64,000 nt of DNA from Martinezella rhizogenes. GTDB lineage: Bacteria > Pseudomonadota > Alphaproteobacteria > Rhizobiales > Rhizobiaceae. Both the position numbers and the translations under genes were made by a program. The notes under the pieces were generated by a model. That model was not told where the DNA came from and did not search any database. It worked only from the letters and a program-made list of their open reading frames with translations. How positions within the stretch are numbered: the stretch's first letter is position 1; each line of letters begins with the position of its first letter. The DNA is taken from positions 620,001 through 684,000 of the forward strand of contig JAAMEZ010000021.1 of assembly GCA_013322215.1 (NCBI GenBank), written 5' to 3'. Shown piece by piece: positions 17,816 through 27,220 of the stretch.

Positions 17816-18571
17816 CTAAGCAACCGCCTGAGCGCCGGTGATCTCGACCAGAGAGCCGCAGATGAAGGCGGCCTCGTCTGACGCCAGGAATGCAACCAGT
17901 GCGGCAACTTCTTCGGGCTTGCCGATACGTCCGAAAGGCACGAGCATGTCCAGGTCCGCGATCGTGCGGCCGGATCGCCTTACGCCTGCTTCCAGCATTG
18001 GCGTGTGGATCTCGCCCGGGCAGACTGCGTTGACCCGAACCTTGTCTGGCGCATAGTCTCGGGCCAGATTCTGGGTGAATGCCGCAACGGCTGCTTTCGT
18101 CGTGTTGTAGGCAATGTGGTTCGGTGCGGGATAGAGCCCCCATTGCGAAGCCGTGTTGACGATCGCCCCGCCCCCGGCCGCAATCATGTGCGGAAGTACG
18201 GCACGGCATAAGTGGAACATCGAATCGAGATTGACCGTAAAACTGATGTCCCAATCCTCATCCGACAAGGACAGCAGATTGCCGCGCCGGTTGATGCCGG
18301 CATTGTTGACGAGGATATCGATACGGTTTCGCAAGCCGAATGACTGCTCCACGAGATTGAAGCACGCGTCCTTCCTTGCAATATCCGCCGCGATCATCGT
18401 CGCGGTGCCTCCCTCGGCCTTGATACCGTCAACGACCTGATTAGCGGCCTCGGCGTTCACGTCCGTCACGATGACGAGTGCCCCTTCGCTTGACAAGCGC
18501 CTGGCGATGGCCGAGCCGATCCCTCCGCCGGCTCCTGTAACGATCGCAACCTTGCCCTCAAAACGCTTCAT
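17816..18571 (-). CDS. Short-chain dehydrogenase at the end of the hydroxyproline-type operon
   Basis: The ATG at 18571 (251 residues) has GGAGAT at good spacing; the in-frame ATG at 18586 does not. The motifs are T-G-A-G-G-G-I-G, N-N-A-G, S-Q-W-G then Y-N-T-T-K, and P-G-E-I-H-T-P. It sits 15 bp after another SDR and is the last gene of the ten-gene minus-strand operon. Its substrate may be an intermediate or a companion sugar/hydroxyacid; nothing in the sequence decides this. Confidence 0.87.
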   Translation of the reverse strand: MKRFEGKVAIVTGAGGGIGSAIARRLSSEGALVIVTDVNAEAANQVVDGIKAEGGTATMIAADIARKDACFNLVEQSFGLRNRIDILVNNAGINRRGNLLSLSDEDWDISFTVNLDSMFHLCRAVLPHMIAAGGGAIVNTASQWGLYPAPNHIAYNTTKAAVAAFTQNLARDYAPDKVRVNAVCPGEIHTPMLEAGVRRSGRTIADLDMLVPFGRIGKPEEVAALVAFLASDEAAFICGSLVEITGAQAVA

Positions 18572-18586
18572 GGGAATCATCTCCAT

Positions 18587-19345
18587 TTATCGAATATAGC
18601 TTCCGCCGTTGACATCGAGCGTCGCCCCGTTCAGCGACACCTGGCTCGAGCGCAGGACGAATGCGACGAGTTCAGCCACTTCCGACGGAGCGGCCATTTC
18701 GCCGATCGGAATATCCGCAACCGCGGCGGCCTTCCCATGCGCGGCGATAAAATCCTCGGCCATGTCCGTACGCACCCAGCCGGGAGCGATCGCAACCGCG
18801 GTCACACCTTCGCCACCGAAACTGCGAGCGATCGACTTCGTCAGATTGACGAGTGCCGCCTTGGTCGCCCCATAGGGCATCGCATCGGCTGCGTAACCGC
18901 GCTGTCCGGCCCGGCTGGCGATGTTGACGATACGGCCACCGCCATTTGCCTTAAAATGAAGGATCGCATTCTTGCAAAGGTCGGCGGCGGCGAAAAAATT
19001 GATCTGAAACTCCCTCTGCCACGCCGCTCGCCAATCGGCCTGCGAGGCATTGATGGACACTTCCGTCCGGATTCCCGCGTTGTTGACGAGTCCGTTCACA
19101 CGTCCGGCAATGTCGACCGCCCCTCGCCAGAGTTCGAACGGCCCTTCCGCCGTAGAGAGATCGGCCTGGATGATCCAACCGTGACCGCCGATGCGCGCCA
19201 GCAAGGCTTCTGCTCCCGCCCTGTCCCGGCCGAAGTGAATGATCGGTCTTGCGCCTTCTGCAGCAAGGCACTCGACGATCGCGGCGCCTATTCCGCCGGA
19301 TGCTCCGGTGACCAATACGGTCTGTCCTTCAAGTGATCTGTCCAT
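18587..19345 (-). CDS. Short-chain dehydrogenase in the hydroxyproline-type operon
   Basis: The product is 252 residues with AGAGG upstream of the ATG at 19345. The motifs are T-G-A-S-G-G-I-G, N-N-A-G-I and Y-G-A-T-K, ending D-V-N-G-G. The cofactor loop after strand 2 reads H-F-G-R-D-R, with a basic residue that would favour NADP(H). It starts 9 bp after the proline-racemase-family gene, so co-expression is likely. It differs clearly from its neighbour at 17816, so it is not a recent duplicate. Confidence 0.87.
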   Translation of the reverse strand: MDRSLEGQTVLVTGASGGIGAAIVECLAAEGARPIIHFGRDRAGAEALLARIGGHGWIIQADLSTAEGPFELWRGAVDIAGRVNGLVNNAGIRTEVSINASQADWRAAWQREFQINFFAAADLCKNAILHFKANGGGRIVNIASRAGQRGYAADAMPYGATKAALVNLTKSIARSFGGEGVTAVAIAPGWVRTDMAEDFIAAHGKAAAVADIPIGEMAAPSEVAELVAFVLRSSQVSLNGATLDVNGGSYIR

Positions 19346-19354
19346 GATTGCCTC

Positions 19355-20389
19355 TCACCGCAACAGGTCGACCTGCGGTCCCCATGTATCGGAGAGCGCG
19401 AAGCCGGCCGCGAATGGATCGTTTTCCGAAAGGCGCAGGTGCGAGCGGCCGTAGACATAGCCGCGGCCGGTGATGCGCGGAAGGATCGCCTTGCGGCCGC
19501 CGACCTGCGTTTCGCCGATCACCTCGGCCTTGAACTCTCCTCCAATGATCGAACGCGACGTGCGGATATCGCCGACCGAGACGGCGCCTCTTGCGTAAAG
19601 GGCGGCAAGATTGGCGGAGCTACCGGTCCCGCAGGGCGAGCGATCGACGCGGCCGGGCTGCAGGGTCGTGCAGGTTCGAACGGCCCCATCCGTCTCCATG
19701 TCACGGAACATGACATAGGCAATTTCGGTGATGCCCGGCAGCGTCGGGTGAGCGACCTTGATCTGCTCCCCCACCAGGCGCTTCAGCTCGATGCCGGCTT
19801 CAGCCAGCGCGCGCGCATTTCCCGGTTCTATTTTGAGCCCGATCTGGTTCGCGTCGACCAGTGCATAATAGACGCCGCCGAAGGCGACATCGATCTTGAT
19901 CCGCCCCCAGACAGGCGTTTCGACGTCGTGGTCGAGCAATTCCGCGAAACTTGGCACATTGTCGAGGCTCACGCCGACACAGCGGCCGCTCTCGCACCAT
20001 GCGCGGGCGACGATCAGACCGGCCGGGGTGTCCAGCCGAACCACGGTCTCCGGCTCGCGCATCGATATACGGCCGCTTTCCAGAAGAGCCGTGACCACAC
20101 AGATGCAGTTGCTGCCCGACATGGGATGCGCACGGTCGGCCTGCAGCACAATGAATCCGGCATCGGCGTCAGCGCGCGTCGGAGCGACAAGCAGATTGAC
20201 AGACATCGCGACATTGGCGCGCGGCTCGAAAGTGACGAAACGCCTGAGGCTATCGTCGACCGTATTGATGTGGTTCATCTTGTCGAGCATCGTTGCACCG
20301 GGAATGTCCGGAGCACCGTCAACGAGGACGTGGCCAAGCTCGCCCTGGCAGTGAACAAGCAGCAATTCGAGAGATTTGTCGAAACGCAT
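19355..20389 (-). CDS. Proline racemase family enzyme with Ser/Cys active-site pair (4-hydroxyproline 2-epimerase candidate)
   Basis: The product is 344 residues. The first catalytic position, usually Cys in M-C-G-H, is Ser91 in M-S-G-S-N; the second is Cys253 in S-P-C-G-T-G-S-S. Known family members are Cys/Cys (proline racemase, 4-hydroxyproline epimerase), Cys/Thr (trans-3-hydroxyproline dehydratase) and a less studied Ser/Cys group. The operon also has a D-amino-acid-type dehydrogenase, a DHDPS-family lyase and an aldehyde dehydrogenase, the next three steps of hydroxyproline breakdown, so epimerisation of trans-4-hydroxy-L-proline is the best guess. A dehydratase role is possible. Confidence 0.82.
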   Translation of the reverse strand: MRFDKSLELLLVHCQGELGHVLVDGAPDIPGATMLDKMNHINTVDDSLRRFVTFEPRANVAMSVNLLVAPTRADADAGFIVLQADRAHPMSGSNCICVVTALLESGRISMREPETVVRLDTPAGLIVARAWCESGRCVGVSLDNVPSFAELLDHDVETPVWGRIKIDVAFGGVYYALVDANQIGLKIEPGNARALAEAGIELKRLVGEQIKVAHPTLPGITEIAYVMFRDMETDGAVRTCTTLQPGRVDRSPCGTGSSANLAALYARGAVSVGDIRTSRSIIGGEFKAEVIGETQVGGRKAILPRITGRGYVYGRSHLRLSENDPFAAGFALSDTWGPQVDLLR

Positions 20390-20401
20390 CTGATCGCGCC
20401 T

Positions 20402-21877
20402 TTACTTGACGTACCAGCCCCAAGGCTTGTCGGTGACATATTTGGTGATCTGCTTGGTCTCGAGATAATTTTCGAGACCCCAGCGGCCAAGCTCGCGGCC
20501 AATTCCGGATTCCTTGTAGCCACCCCATGGCGCCTCGGTGAAGGTGGGCTGGGAGCAATTGATCCAGACGATGCCTGCCCGGAAGGCTGCTGCGACGCGC
20601 TCGGCACGAGGTTCGTCCTTCGACATGACGGCGGCGGCCAGGCCGAAACGGGAATCGTTCGCAAGCTCGATCGCTTCCTCTTCGGTCTCGAAGGGCCGGA
20701 TGCACACGACGGGGCCGAATATCTCCTCAACCCAGGCGTCGCTGTCGAGCGGAACATCCGTCAATATTGTCGGGCGAAGATAATAGCCTTTATCGAACCC
20801 TTCCGGCCGCGTTCCGCCGCATGCGACAGTCGCCCCAGCCTTCCGCGCACCCTCGATCGCGGCAACGACCTGCTCGTACTGGCGCTTGGAAACCAGCGGC
20901 CCCAGCAGGGTGCCCTCTTCCAGGCCGTTTCCGATCTTGATCTTATTCGTCTCCTCGATCAGGCGCGCAAGAAGGCGTTCGTAAATCGCTTTCTGCACGA
21001 GAACGCGCGACGTTGCCGAGCAAACCTGGCCTTGGTTCCAGAAGATGCCGAACATGATCCATTCCACTGCCTCGTCGATATCGGCATCTTCGAACACGAC
21101 GAATGGCGACTTGCCACCGAGCTCAAGGCTCACGCGTTTGATGTCGCGGGCAGCCGCAGCCATGATCTTGGAGCCCACGGGGCCCGAGCCTGTGAACGCC
21201 AGCTTGTCGACGCCCTTGTGGTCGATGATGGCCTGTCCGGCGATCGAACCGGAGCCCGTAAGGATGTTCAGGACCCCCGGAGGTAGCCCGGCCTCATCGG
21301 CGATGGCAGCGAGCTCCAATGCGGTCAGCGACGTCAGCTCGGCGGGCTTGAGGATGACCGTGCAGCCGGCTGCCAACGCAGGAGCAACTTTCCAGGCGGC
21401 CATCAACAGCGGATAGTTCCAGGGAATGATCGCACCCGCGACGCCGATGGGCTCCTTGACTGCCCTGGAAGCAAAGCGGTCGTCGGCGAGCGTGATGATT
21501 TCCTCCGGATTGTTATCGAGCTGCTCGGCAAGGCCGGCATAGAAATCGAAGCATCCTGCCGCATCGGCGGTGTCCCAGTCGGCCTCCGGGAAGGGTTTGC
21601 CATTATCCAGAACCTCCAATCGGGCAATGTCGGCCTGACGGGCGCGAATACCGCTAGCGATAGCCCTGAGATATTGCCCCCGTCGGGCACCGGAGAGCTT
21701 CGGCCATCCATCCTTGTCGAAGGCACGGCGGGCGGCCTTCACAGCGGCATCGACATCCTCAGCCGTCGCTGCGGCGATCGTCTGTATGACCTCTTCGGTG
21801 GCCGGGTTGACGACGTCGCACGTGCCGCCCTTGATCGGCTTCACCCATCGTCCGTCGATATAGAGTTCGCTTCGCAT
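20402..21877 (-). CDS. Aldehyde dehydrogenase, betaine-aldehyde/aminoaldehyde type
   Basis: The product is 491 residues, full ALDH length. The catalytic set is present: Asn154 in P-W-N-Y-P, Glu252 in L-E-L-G-G-K-S and Cys286 in G-Q-V-C-S-A-T-S-R. The C-terminal E-L-G-R-W-G-L-E-N-Y and P-W-G-W-Y segments are strikingly like plant-type betaine/amino aldehyde dehydrogenases. By operon position it should oxidise 2-oxoglutarate semialdehyde to 2-oxoglutarate, the last hydroxyproline step, yet its sequence type is not that of the commonest bacterial enzymes for that reaction. It lies 34 bp after the FAD dehydrogenase gene. Confidence 0.87.
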   Translation of the reverse strand: MRSELYIDGRWVKPIKGGTCDVVNPATEEVIQTIAAATAEDVDAAVKAARRAFDKDGWPKLSGARRGQYLRAIASGIRARQADIARLEVLDNGKPFPEADWDTADAAGCFDFYAGLAEQLDNNPEEIITLADDRFASRAVKEPIGVAGAIIPWNYPLLMAAWKVAPALAAGCTVILKPAELTSLTALELAAIADEAGLPPGVLNILTGSGSIAGQAIIDHKGVDKLAFTGSGPVGSKIMAAAARDIKRVSLELGGKSPFVVFEDADIDEAVEWIMFGIFWNQGQVCSATSRVLVQKAIYERLLARLIEETNKIKIGNGLEEGTLLGPLVSKRQYEQVVAAIEGARKAGATVACGGTRPEGFDKGYYLRPTILTDVPLDSDAWVEEIFGPVVCIRPFETEEEAIELANDSRFGLAAAVMSKDEPRAERVAAAFRAGIVWINCSQPTFTEAPWGGYKESGIGRELGRWGLENYLETKQITKYVTDKPWGWYVK

Positions 21878-21911
21878 GTTCTTCCCTCTTTGCTTGCCGT
21901 GGCCGCCTGGC

Positions 21912-23150
21912 TCAAAACCGGTCGACGCGATAGGGTTTCATGTCCACGGGCGGTTCGACGCCCGTGATGAGGTCCGCCATCAACTGGCCGGTCGTTGCTG
22001 CATAGGTCAAGCCGAGATGTCCGTGACCTGTCGCGTACCAGACGTTCCGGCACTTGGCCGACCGTCCCATGACCGGAACCGTGTCGGGCAGAGCCGGGCG
22101 ATGTCCCATCCATTCACTCGTCTGTTCGGCTCGGAGCTCCGGCAGTGCCTCCTTGGCGCGTTTGACCAGCACCTTGGCGCGGCGATAATCCGGCGGCGCA
22201 TCGAGGCCTGCCATCTCCACCGTGCCGCCAACGCGTATCCCGCCGGCCGTCGGCGTCACCATGAAGGCGCGCGCCGGCCATATGATCGAATGACGCATGG
22301 AGATGTGCGGCGCCATGATTTGCGTGTGATAGCCACGTTCGGTTTCGAGCGGGATATGTTCGCGCAGCAGCACCGAAAGGCGGGCGGTGAAGGCGCCGGC
22401 GGCGAGCACGAAGCCGCCCGCTTCGATCCTGCGCCCGTCCTTCGTTCTGAGCGCCTTAACGCAAGCATCTGCCTGTTCGAAACCCGCAACTTCGCCCTGT
22501 TCGATGCGCCCACCGAGGGCCTGGAATTTTTCCGACAGGGCAACGACCAGTTCGTGAGGATCGGCAATCGAGCGGTTGTCGGGAAAAAGCACGGCCTTGC
22601 CGATCTTCGTGGTCAGCGCCGGTTCGAGATCGCGGATGGCATTGCCACCAAGAATTTCGTGCCGGAAGCCAAAGCGTTCAAGAATTTCGATATGCTCGCG
22701 ATCGGCCCGAAACTCGGCCTCATCGCTATAGAGGCTGAGACATCCCTCCGCACTCAGCATGTGCTGAAGGCCGGTCGCCTTCAGGAGTACCTCCAGATCC
22801 TCGTGGGCGCGTATGCACAGCGTCGCGCCGGCCTCTTCAAGCTCCCTCAGCTTCGATGGACGGCTTGCAGCCAAGAAGCGCAAAAACCAAGGGATCAGCC
22901 GCGGCACATAGGAGGGCCGGATGCGAACAGGCCCTTCGGGATCAAGAAGCCATTTGGGCATCTGCGCCCAGATACCCGGACGCGAGGCCGGCATGAATTC
23001 CGTCACCGCAATGCTCGCCATGTTGCCGTAGGAAGCACCCTGCCCCGGCGCATTCCTATCGATGAGCACGACGGATTGGCCGCGGCGCTGCAACTCGTAA
23101 GCAAGGCTGGTCCCGATAATGCCGGCGCCGACGACAATGATTGAAGCCAC
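21912..23150 (-). CDS. FAD-dependent D-amino-acid dehydrogenase (DadA family; D-hydroxyproline dehydrogenase candidate)
   Basis: The product is 412 residues. The N-terminal FAD motif G-A-G-I-I-G-T-S-L-A is followed by the DadA-like G-A-S-Y-G-N segment and a C-terminal G-H-G-H-L-G-L-T region that closes over the flavin. The enzyme is expected at the cytoplasmic face of the membrane, passing electrons to the respiratory chain. In hydroxyproline catabolism this step oxidises cis-4-hydroxy-D-proline to pyrroline-4-hydroxy-2-carboxylate. It lies between the DHDPS-family and ALDH genes, which fits. Confidence 0.85.
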   Translation of the reverse strand: MASIIVVGAGIIGTSLAYELQRRGQSVVLIDRNAPGQGASYGNMASIAVTEFMPASRPGIWAQMPKWLLDPEGPVRIRPSYVPRLIPWFLRFLAASRPSKLRELEEAGATLCIRAHEDLEVLLKATGLQHMLSAEGCLSLYSDEAEFRADREHIEILERFGFRHEILGGNAIRDLEPALTTKIGKAVLFPDNRSIADPHELVVALSEKFQALGGRIEQGEVAGFEQADACVKALRTKDGRRIEAGGFVLAAGAFTARLSVLLREHIPLETERGYHTQIMAPHISMRHSIIWPARAFMVTPTAGGIRVGGTVEMAGLDAPPDYRRAKVLVKRAKEALPELRAEQTSEWMGHRPALPDTVPVMGRSAKCRNVWYATGHGHLGLTYAATTGQLMADLITGVEPPVDMKPYRVDRF

Positions 23151-23206
23151 TTCATTTCCTCAAAAATGCGTATCGAGGCGCCGCCGCACCTCGATATTCG
23201 ATCTGC

Positions 23207-24085
23207 TCACCAATTCAGGATGGGCTGCATGGCGGCCCTGAACTCAACCTTCTCCTCGGCCGTCAGTTCGCCGAGGGGTGCGCGGCTGTTGCCAACGGCC
23301 AAGCCTTGAAGCTCGCAGCCATATTTGACCTTCTGCACGAACTTGCCGCTCTCGAGGATGTTCATCGCGCGATAGAGCACGATCATCTTCTCGCGTGCGG
23401 CGGCGAGATCACCTGAGCGGAAGGTTCGATCAAGATCGACACAGGCCTTTGCCATACAATTGGCCGGCCCGCAGATCCAGGCGTCGGCACCCCAGAACAT
23501 GAAGTCGAGAGCGATGTCGTCCGAGCCGGAGATCAGGTCGATGCGGCCCTTGTAACGGGAATGGATGTCGATCGCGCGCTGGAGGGAGCCGGAGCTTTCC
23601 TTGATGCCGAGAACACGAGGATCGTCCGCGAGCGCATCGAGGATATCGAAACCGATCTCGACGCCGTCCTTGTAAGGATAGCTATAGAGCACAAGGTTGA
23701 TATTGGTGGCATCGAGCACATTGCGAAAATGCGCGAGCAGTTCGTCCTGCGTCGGGCGCGTATAGAAGGGCGTCGCCAGCAAAACCGTGTCGTAGCCGAT
23801 CTCCTTGGCCCGAAGCGTGTTTTCGATGACTTCACGGCTTGCAGGCGCGTTCGTGCCGGCGATCAGGGCTTCGCCTTCCCTGGCAAAATCCTTGACGAAC
23901 CTCAAGACATCGTCACGCTCCTCGTTCGACAGCGCGGAATATTCACCGGTCGATCCCATAGGGACCCATCCGGTCACTCCGGCGGCGCGCAGCGCCGTGA
24001 GATGCCGTTCGAAGGCTTTGAAATCGACCTTGCCGTTCGCGTCGAAGGGGGTGATGAGCGCAGGCATGACGCCGGACAGTTTCAT
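23207..24085 (-). CDS. DHDPS/NAL-family lyase (pyrroline-4-hydroxy-2-carboxylate deaminase candidate)
   Basis: The product is 292 residues, a complete TIM-barrel aldolase of the DapA family. The carboxylate-binding loop G-S-T-G-E-Y (44-49), Tyr134 and the Schiff-base Lys162 in G-I-K-E-S-S-G are all present. Family members include dihydrodipicolinate synthase, N-acetylneuraminate lyase and HypD, which deaminates the hydroxyproline intermediate to 2-oxoglutarate semialdehyde. With an FAD dehydrogenase, ALDH and racemase-family enzyme alongside, the HypD role is favoured over a lysine-biosynthesis role. It starts 30 bp after the permease gene. Confidence 0.85.
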   Translation of the reverse strand: MKLSGVMPALITPFDANGKVDFKAFERHLTALRAAGVTGWVPMGSTGEYSALSNEERDDVLRFVKDFAREGEALIAGTNAPASREVIENTLRAKEIGYDTVLLATPFYTRPTQDELLAHFRNVLDATNINLVLYSYPYKDGVEIGFDILDALADDPRVLGIKESSGSLQRAIDIHSRYKGRIDLISGSDDIALDFMFWGADAWICGPANCMAKACVDLDRTFRSGDLAAAREKMIVLYRAMNILESGKFVQKVKYGCELQGLAVGNSRAPLGELTAEEKVEFRAAMQPILNW

Positions 24086-24115
24086 GAAGGTCTCCTGTAT
24101 GTGAAGCGATTGCGT

Positions 24116-24781
24116 TTAGATGGCGAGTTTCTTCAGGATGCGCGCCTCGATGAGCGAGACGGCTCGCGTCAGCGGAAATGCGATGACGAAATAGATCAGG
24201 GCGACGACCGTCAGCACTTCGACGGGCCTTGCCGTGTTGTTCGAGATGTTTTGGCCGACGAACATGAGGTCCGCCATCCCGACGGCGGAAACCAGGGCGC
24301 TCTCCTTGAACAGGCTGACGCAGTTCGACAGCAGCGTCGGGATCGCGCGCAACACGGCCTGCGGCAGCACGACATTGATGATCTGGATATTGCGGGGAAG
24401 TCCGAGCGCAACGCAGGCATCCAGTTGCTCAGGCCCGATCGACTTCAGGCTGGCACGGAAAGTCTCGCTGGTGATCGCACCCATGTAGAGGGTTAGCGCA
24501 ATCACACCCGACGCAAGGTTCGACAGTTCGACACCAAGCAACAGAGGCAGGCAAAAGAAGATCCAGAAGAGCTGAATGAGGACCGGTGTGCCGCGAAAGA
24601 ACTCGACATAGATACTGGAGACAGCCCTTAGCGCCATGTTGCGGGAGGTTCTGACAAGGCCCACCAGAAATCCGAGAGAGCATCCGAGCACGATGCAGAT
24701 GACTGTCAATTTGACGGTCATCCAAAGACCGAGCAACAGCGCGTGCTCGAAGCGGAGAAGGATCGAGAAGTCGAGCGTCAT
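24116..24781 (-). CDS. Polar amino acid ABC transporter permease (HisM/GlnP type)
   Basis: The product is 221 residues with about five membrane helices. The transporter coupling loop E-A-A-like signature appears as E-Q-L-D-A-C-V-A-L-G-L-P, and the N-terminal region has the family's Y-V-E-F-F-R-G-T-P-V-L-I-Q. It pairs with the second permease 9 bp upstream to form the inner-membrane channel of the importer encoded at the head of this operon. Confidence 0.9.
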   Translation of the reverse strand: MTLDFSILLRFEHALLLGLWMTVKLTVICIVLGCSLGFLVGLVRTSRNMALRAVSSIYVEFFRGTPVLIQLFWIFFCLPLLLGVELSNLASGVIALTLYMGAITSETFRASLKSIGPEQLDACVALGLPRNIQIINVVLPQAVLRAIPTLLSNCVSLFKESALVSAVGMADLMFVGQNISNNTARPVEVLTVVALIYFVIAFPLTRAVSLIEARILKKLAI

Positions 24782-24790
24782 CCTGGCCTC

Positions 24791-25453
24791 CTAGCTGACG
24801 AGAAGCTGCCGACGGCGTTCCAGGAAGCCGACGATTTGCGTGATCGGAAAGGACACGACGAAATAGATCAGCGCCACGACCGTGAATGTTTCGATCGGCC
24901 GGTATGTTTCGGTCGCGAGCGTCTTTCCCTGGTACATGAGGTCCTGGATCGCCACGATCGCAACCAGCGCACTCTGCTGGAAAATGACGATGCCGTTCGT
25001 CAGCAAGACGGGGATGGAGGCGCGGAACGCGGACGGGAAAACGATGTAGAGTACCCGCTGCAGCGGTGAAAGGCCGAGCGCGATACCGGCGTCGAGTTGC
25101 TCCCGCGGAACCGCCTGGATCGCCGCCCGATAGGCTTCTGCATTGAAGGCCATAAGGTTCAGCCCAAGCGCCATCACACCCATTGTGATCGGGTCGAGAA
25201 AGACGTCGAAAATCATCGGAACGCAGTAGAAGATCCAGACGATCTGAATGATGGCGGGCGTGCAGCGGAAAAATTCGACGAACAGCATGAACGGCAGACG
25301 GACTAGCCGGTAAGGACTCATGATCAAAAGAGCGAGCCCAAATCCCAGACCGATGCCGATGACATTGGCCGCCGCCGTCAGCTCCAGAGACACCCATAAG
25401 CCCTTGAGCAGCGGCGCGATCGAGACTGCGTTGAAGTCGAAGGTGTAACTCAC
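24791..25453 (-). CDS. Polar amino acid ABC transporter permease
   Basis: The GTG at 25453 overlaps the ATPase stop by 4 bp (GTGA) and gives 220 residues; the longer open frame upstream is in the ATPase gene and is spurious. The signatures F-V-E-F-F-R-C-T-P-A-I-I-Q and E-Q-L-D-A-G-I-A-L-G-L-S-P-L-Q are present. It is the heterodimer partner of the permease that follows. In the family's motif R-G-T-P the glycine is replaced by Cys, a small oddity. Confidence 0.88.
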   Translation of the reverse strand: MSYTFDFNAVSIAPLLKGLWVSLELTAAANVIGIGLGFGLALLIMSPYRLVRLPFMLFVEFFRCTPAIIQIVWIFYCVPMIFDVFLDPITMGVMALGLNLMAFNAEAYRAAIQAVPREQLDAGIALGLSPLQRVLYIVFPSAFRASIPVLLTNGIVIFQQSALVAIVAIQDLMYQGKTLATETYRPIETFTVVALIYFVVSFPITQIVGFLERRRQLLVS

Positions 25454-26247
25454 GCAACCGCCCCCTGCTGCTTGATGTGAAACACGCGGTCGATGAATTC
25501 CTTGGTGCGCTCTTCCCTGGGAGAGCCGAGCACCTGTTCTGGAGGGCCGTCCTCGACGACGACACCGCCGGCGCAAAAGATCACGCGCGAGGCAATGTTC
25601 TTCGCAAACCACATGTCGTGGGTGACGATCATCATCGGCATGTTCTGCGATGCCAATTGGAGGATCACCTGCTCCACCTCGCTGACAAGCTCGGGGTCGA
25701 GTGCCGAAGTCACCTCGTCGAAAAGCATCAGCTTGGGATCCAGCATCAGGGCGCGGGCAATCGCGACGCGCTGCTTCTGGCCGCCGGAAAGCTGGGCGGG
25801 GTACGCATTTGCCTTTGCAGCAAGTCCAAACCGCTCAAGAAGGGTCTGGGCACGAGCCATAGCCTTCGATTTCGCCTCACCCCGTACCTTGCAGGGCGCA
25901 AGGATGAGGTTCTGGATGACATTCAAGTGCGGGAAAAGCGTGTAGTGCTGAAAGACCATGCCGATCGATCGGCGGACTTCCGTATCGATGAGGGTCTTCT
26001 TGCCGGGGCCTTCAGACGAGATATAGGCCTTCCCATCGAAGCCGATCGAACCGCTATCTATCTGCTCAAGGCCCATCATTACCCTGAGCAGCGTGCTCTT
26101 GCCGCCGCCGCTCGGGCCGATGACAACGACGCGTTCGCCAGGTTTCATTTCGATGTCGATGCCTTTCAGCACCTGAATGGCTCCATTGCCATAGCTCTTG
26201 TGGAGCGCCTGCATTTTGACGAGGGGAAGGCTGAAGGACATGGTCAT
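25450..26247 (-). CDS. Polar amino acid ABC transporter ATPase
   Basis: The product is 265 residues. The Walker A motif G-P-S-G-G-G-K-S-T, Q-loop V-F-Q-H, signature L-S-G-G-Q-K-Q-R, Walker B L-M-L-F-D-E and D-loop S-A-L-D are intact, followed by the switch histidine in V-T-H-D-M. The motif after Walker B is E-V-T-S where E-P-T-S is usual. It is coupled to the permease by GTGA overlap and powers import of the operon's substrate, probably hydroxyproline or a related imino acid. Confidence 0.92.
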   Translation of the reverse strand: MTMSFSLPLVKMQALHKSYGNGAIQVLKGIDIEMKPGERVVVIGPSGGGKSTLLRVMMGLEQIDSGSIGFDGKAYISSEGPGKKTLIDTEVRRSIGMVFQHYTLFPHLNVIQNLILAPCKVRGEAKSKAMARAQTLLERFGLAAKANAYPAQLSGGQKQRVAIARALMLDPKLMLFDEVTSALDPELVSEVEQVILQLASQNMPMMIVTHDMWFAKNIASRVIFCAGGVVVEDGPPEQVLGSPREERTKEFIDRVFHIKQQGAVA

Positions 26248-26315
26248 GGCCGATCTCGGTTTGTCTGGAAAGCGAGAGAGTGCGTCGGCGGCCAGGCGCC
26301 GACGCCGGACGGGAC

Positions 26316-27149
26316 TTATTTTGCGCCCTTGAGGACTTCATCGACGGCCTTGCGGATCAGCTCGTCGACATGGCCGGTCGCGACCTTCTCTTCGAGAAAG
26401 ATGTTCACGACTTCGACGTCTGAAGCCGACATATTATGCGGCAGACCGAAGGATACGCCTTGCTTGGCAAGGGCGGGCTTCGGGTTCAGAGCAACGGCCC
26501 AATCGGGATTTGCCTGGGTCAGAAGCTGGTTGGTATCGGAGGCGTCGACCAGGATGTCGGCTCGCTTCGAGGTAAGGGCCAGACGCGTCTCGTCATTGCC
26601 CGGAAGCCGCATGATCGTGGCATTCTTCACGGCTGCGGAGATTGCCTTGTCCTGGGCTGTCCCGGACATGACGGCGATCGTCACGCCTGCCTTGTCGACA
26701 TCAGCCACCGACACTGCCGTCGCCGGAACCTTCGGGTTGTTCTTATTGTAGGCGAGCGAGATCTGATATTCCATCGCCGGGATAGAGAACTGGACGGCCA
26801 TGGCGCGGGCCGGCGTCCGGTTCAACGCCAGCGAGACGTCCCATTTCCCAGCCTGAAGACCGGCGACGATATTGTCCCAGGTCGTATCGACAAACTGCGG
26901 CTTCACCTTGAGAACGTCGGCGAATTCCTTGCAGAGATCGGCAAAGAAACCCGAATACTCACCCGTTGCCGGGTCGCGCATGACATATGGCGGCGCCACG
27001 GCCGCGCCACACCTCAAAACCCCTGCCTTCTGCACGCCCTGCCAATAGCCGTCGGCGGTCTGAGCGTGAGCGGTGGTGGCGTGAAGGCCTCCCATCAGGG
27101 CAAGCGCGGGCAGCGCCCGCAAGGCGGACGTGATCAACTTCGAAAGCAT
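26316..27149 (-). CDS. Periplasmic amino acid-binding protein (SBP family 3)
   Basis: The ATG at 27149 has AGAGGA at 7 bp and gives a clean signal peptide cleaved at A-H-A-Q; the open frame reaches to 27188 without a ribosome site. The mature protein shows the SBP_bac_3 pattern: R-C-G-A then P-P-Y-V, G-E-Y-S-G-F-F-A-D-L-C-K-E, D-x-x-W-D-N-I-V-A-G-L-Q-x-G-K-W-D, and a second lobe with S-G-T-A-Q-D. It is the first gene of the operon and faces the GntR regulator across the repeat-bearing promoter region. Ligand identity is inferred from the catabolic genes. Confidence 0.88.
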   Translation of the reverse strand: MLSKLITSALRALPALALMGGLHATTAHAQTADGYWQGVQKAGVLRCGAAVAPPYVMRDPATGEYSGFFADLCKEFADVLKVKPQFVDTTWDNIVAGLQAGKWDVSLALNRTPARAMAVQFSIPAMEYQISLAYNKNNPKVPATAVSVADVDKAGVTIAVMSGTAQDKAISAAVKNATIMRLPGNDETRLALTSKRADILVDASDTNQLLTQANPDWAVALNPKPALAKQGVSFGLPHNMSASDVEVVNIFLEEKVATGHVDELIRKAVDEVLKGAK

Positions 27150-27220
27150 CGGCATTCCTCTTTTGCTGTGCGCGAAGCGCGGTTCCACTCGTCGGCTTTG
27201 GCCGTTTCTTTTCGATTTTT

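Noticed and set aside
19439..21286. A 615-codon plus-strand open frame opposite the racemase and ALDH genes
   Set aside because: Both minus-strand genes have complete catalytic motifs and good lengths; the plus frame has none.
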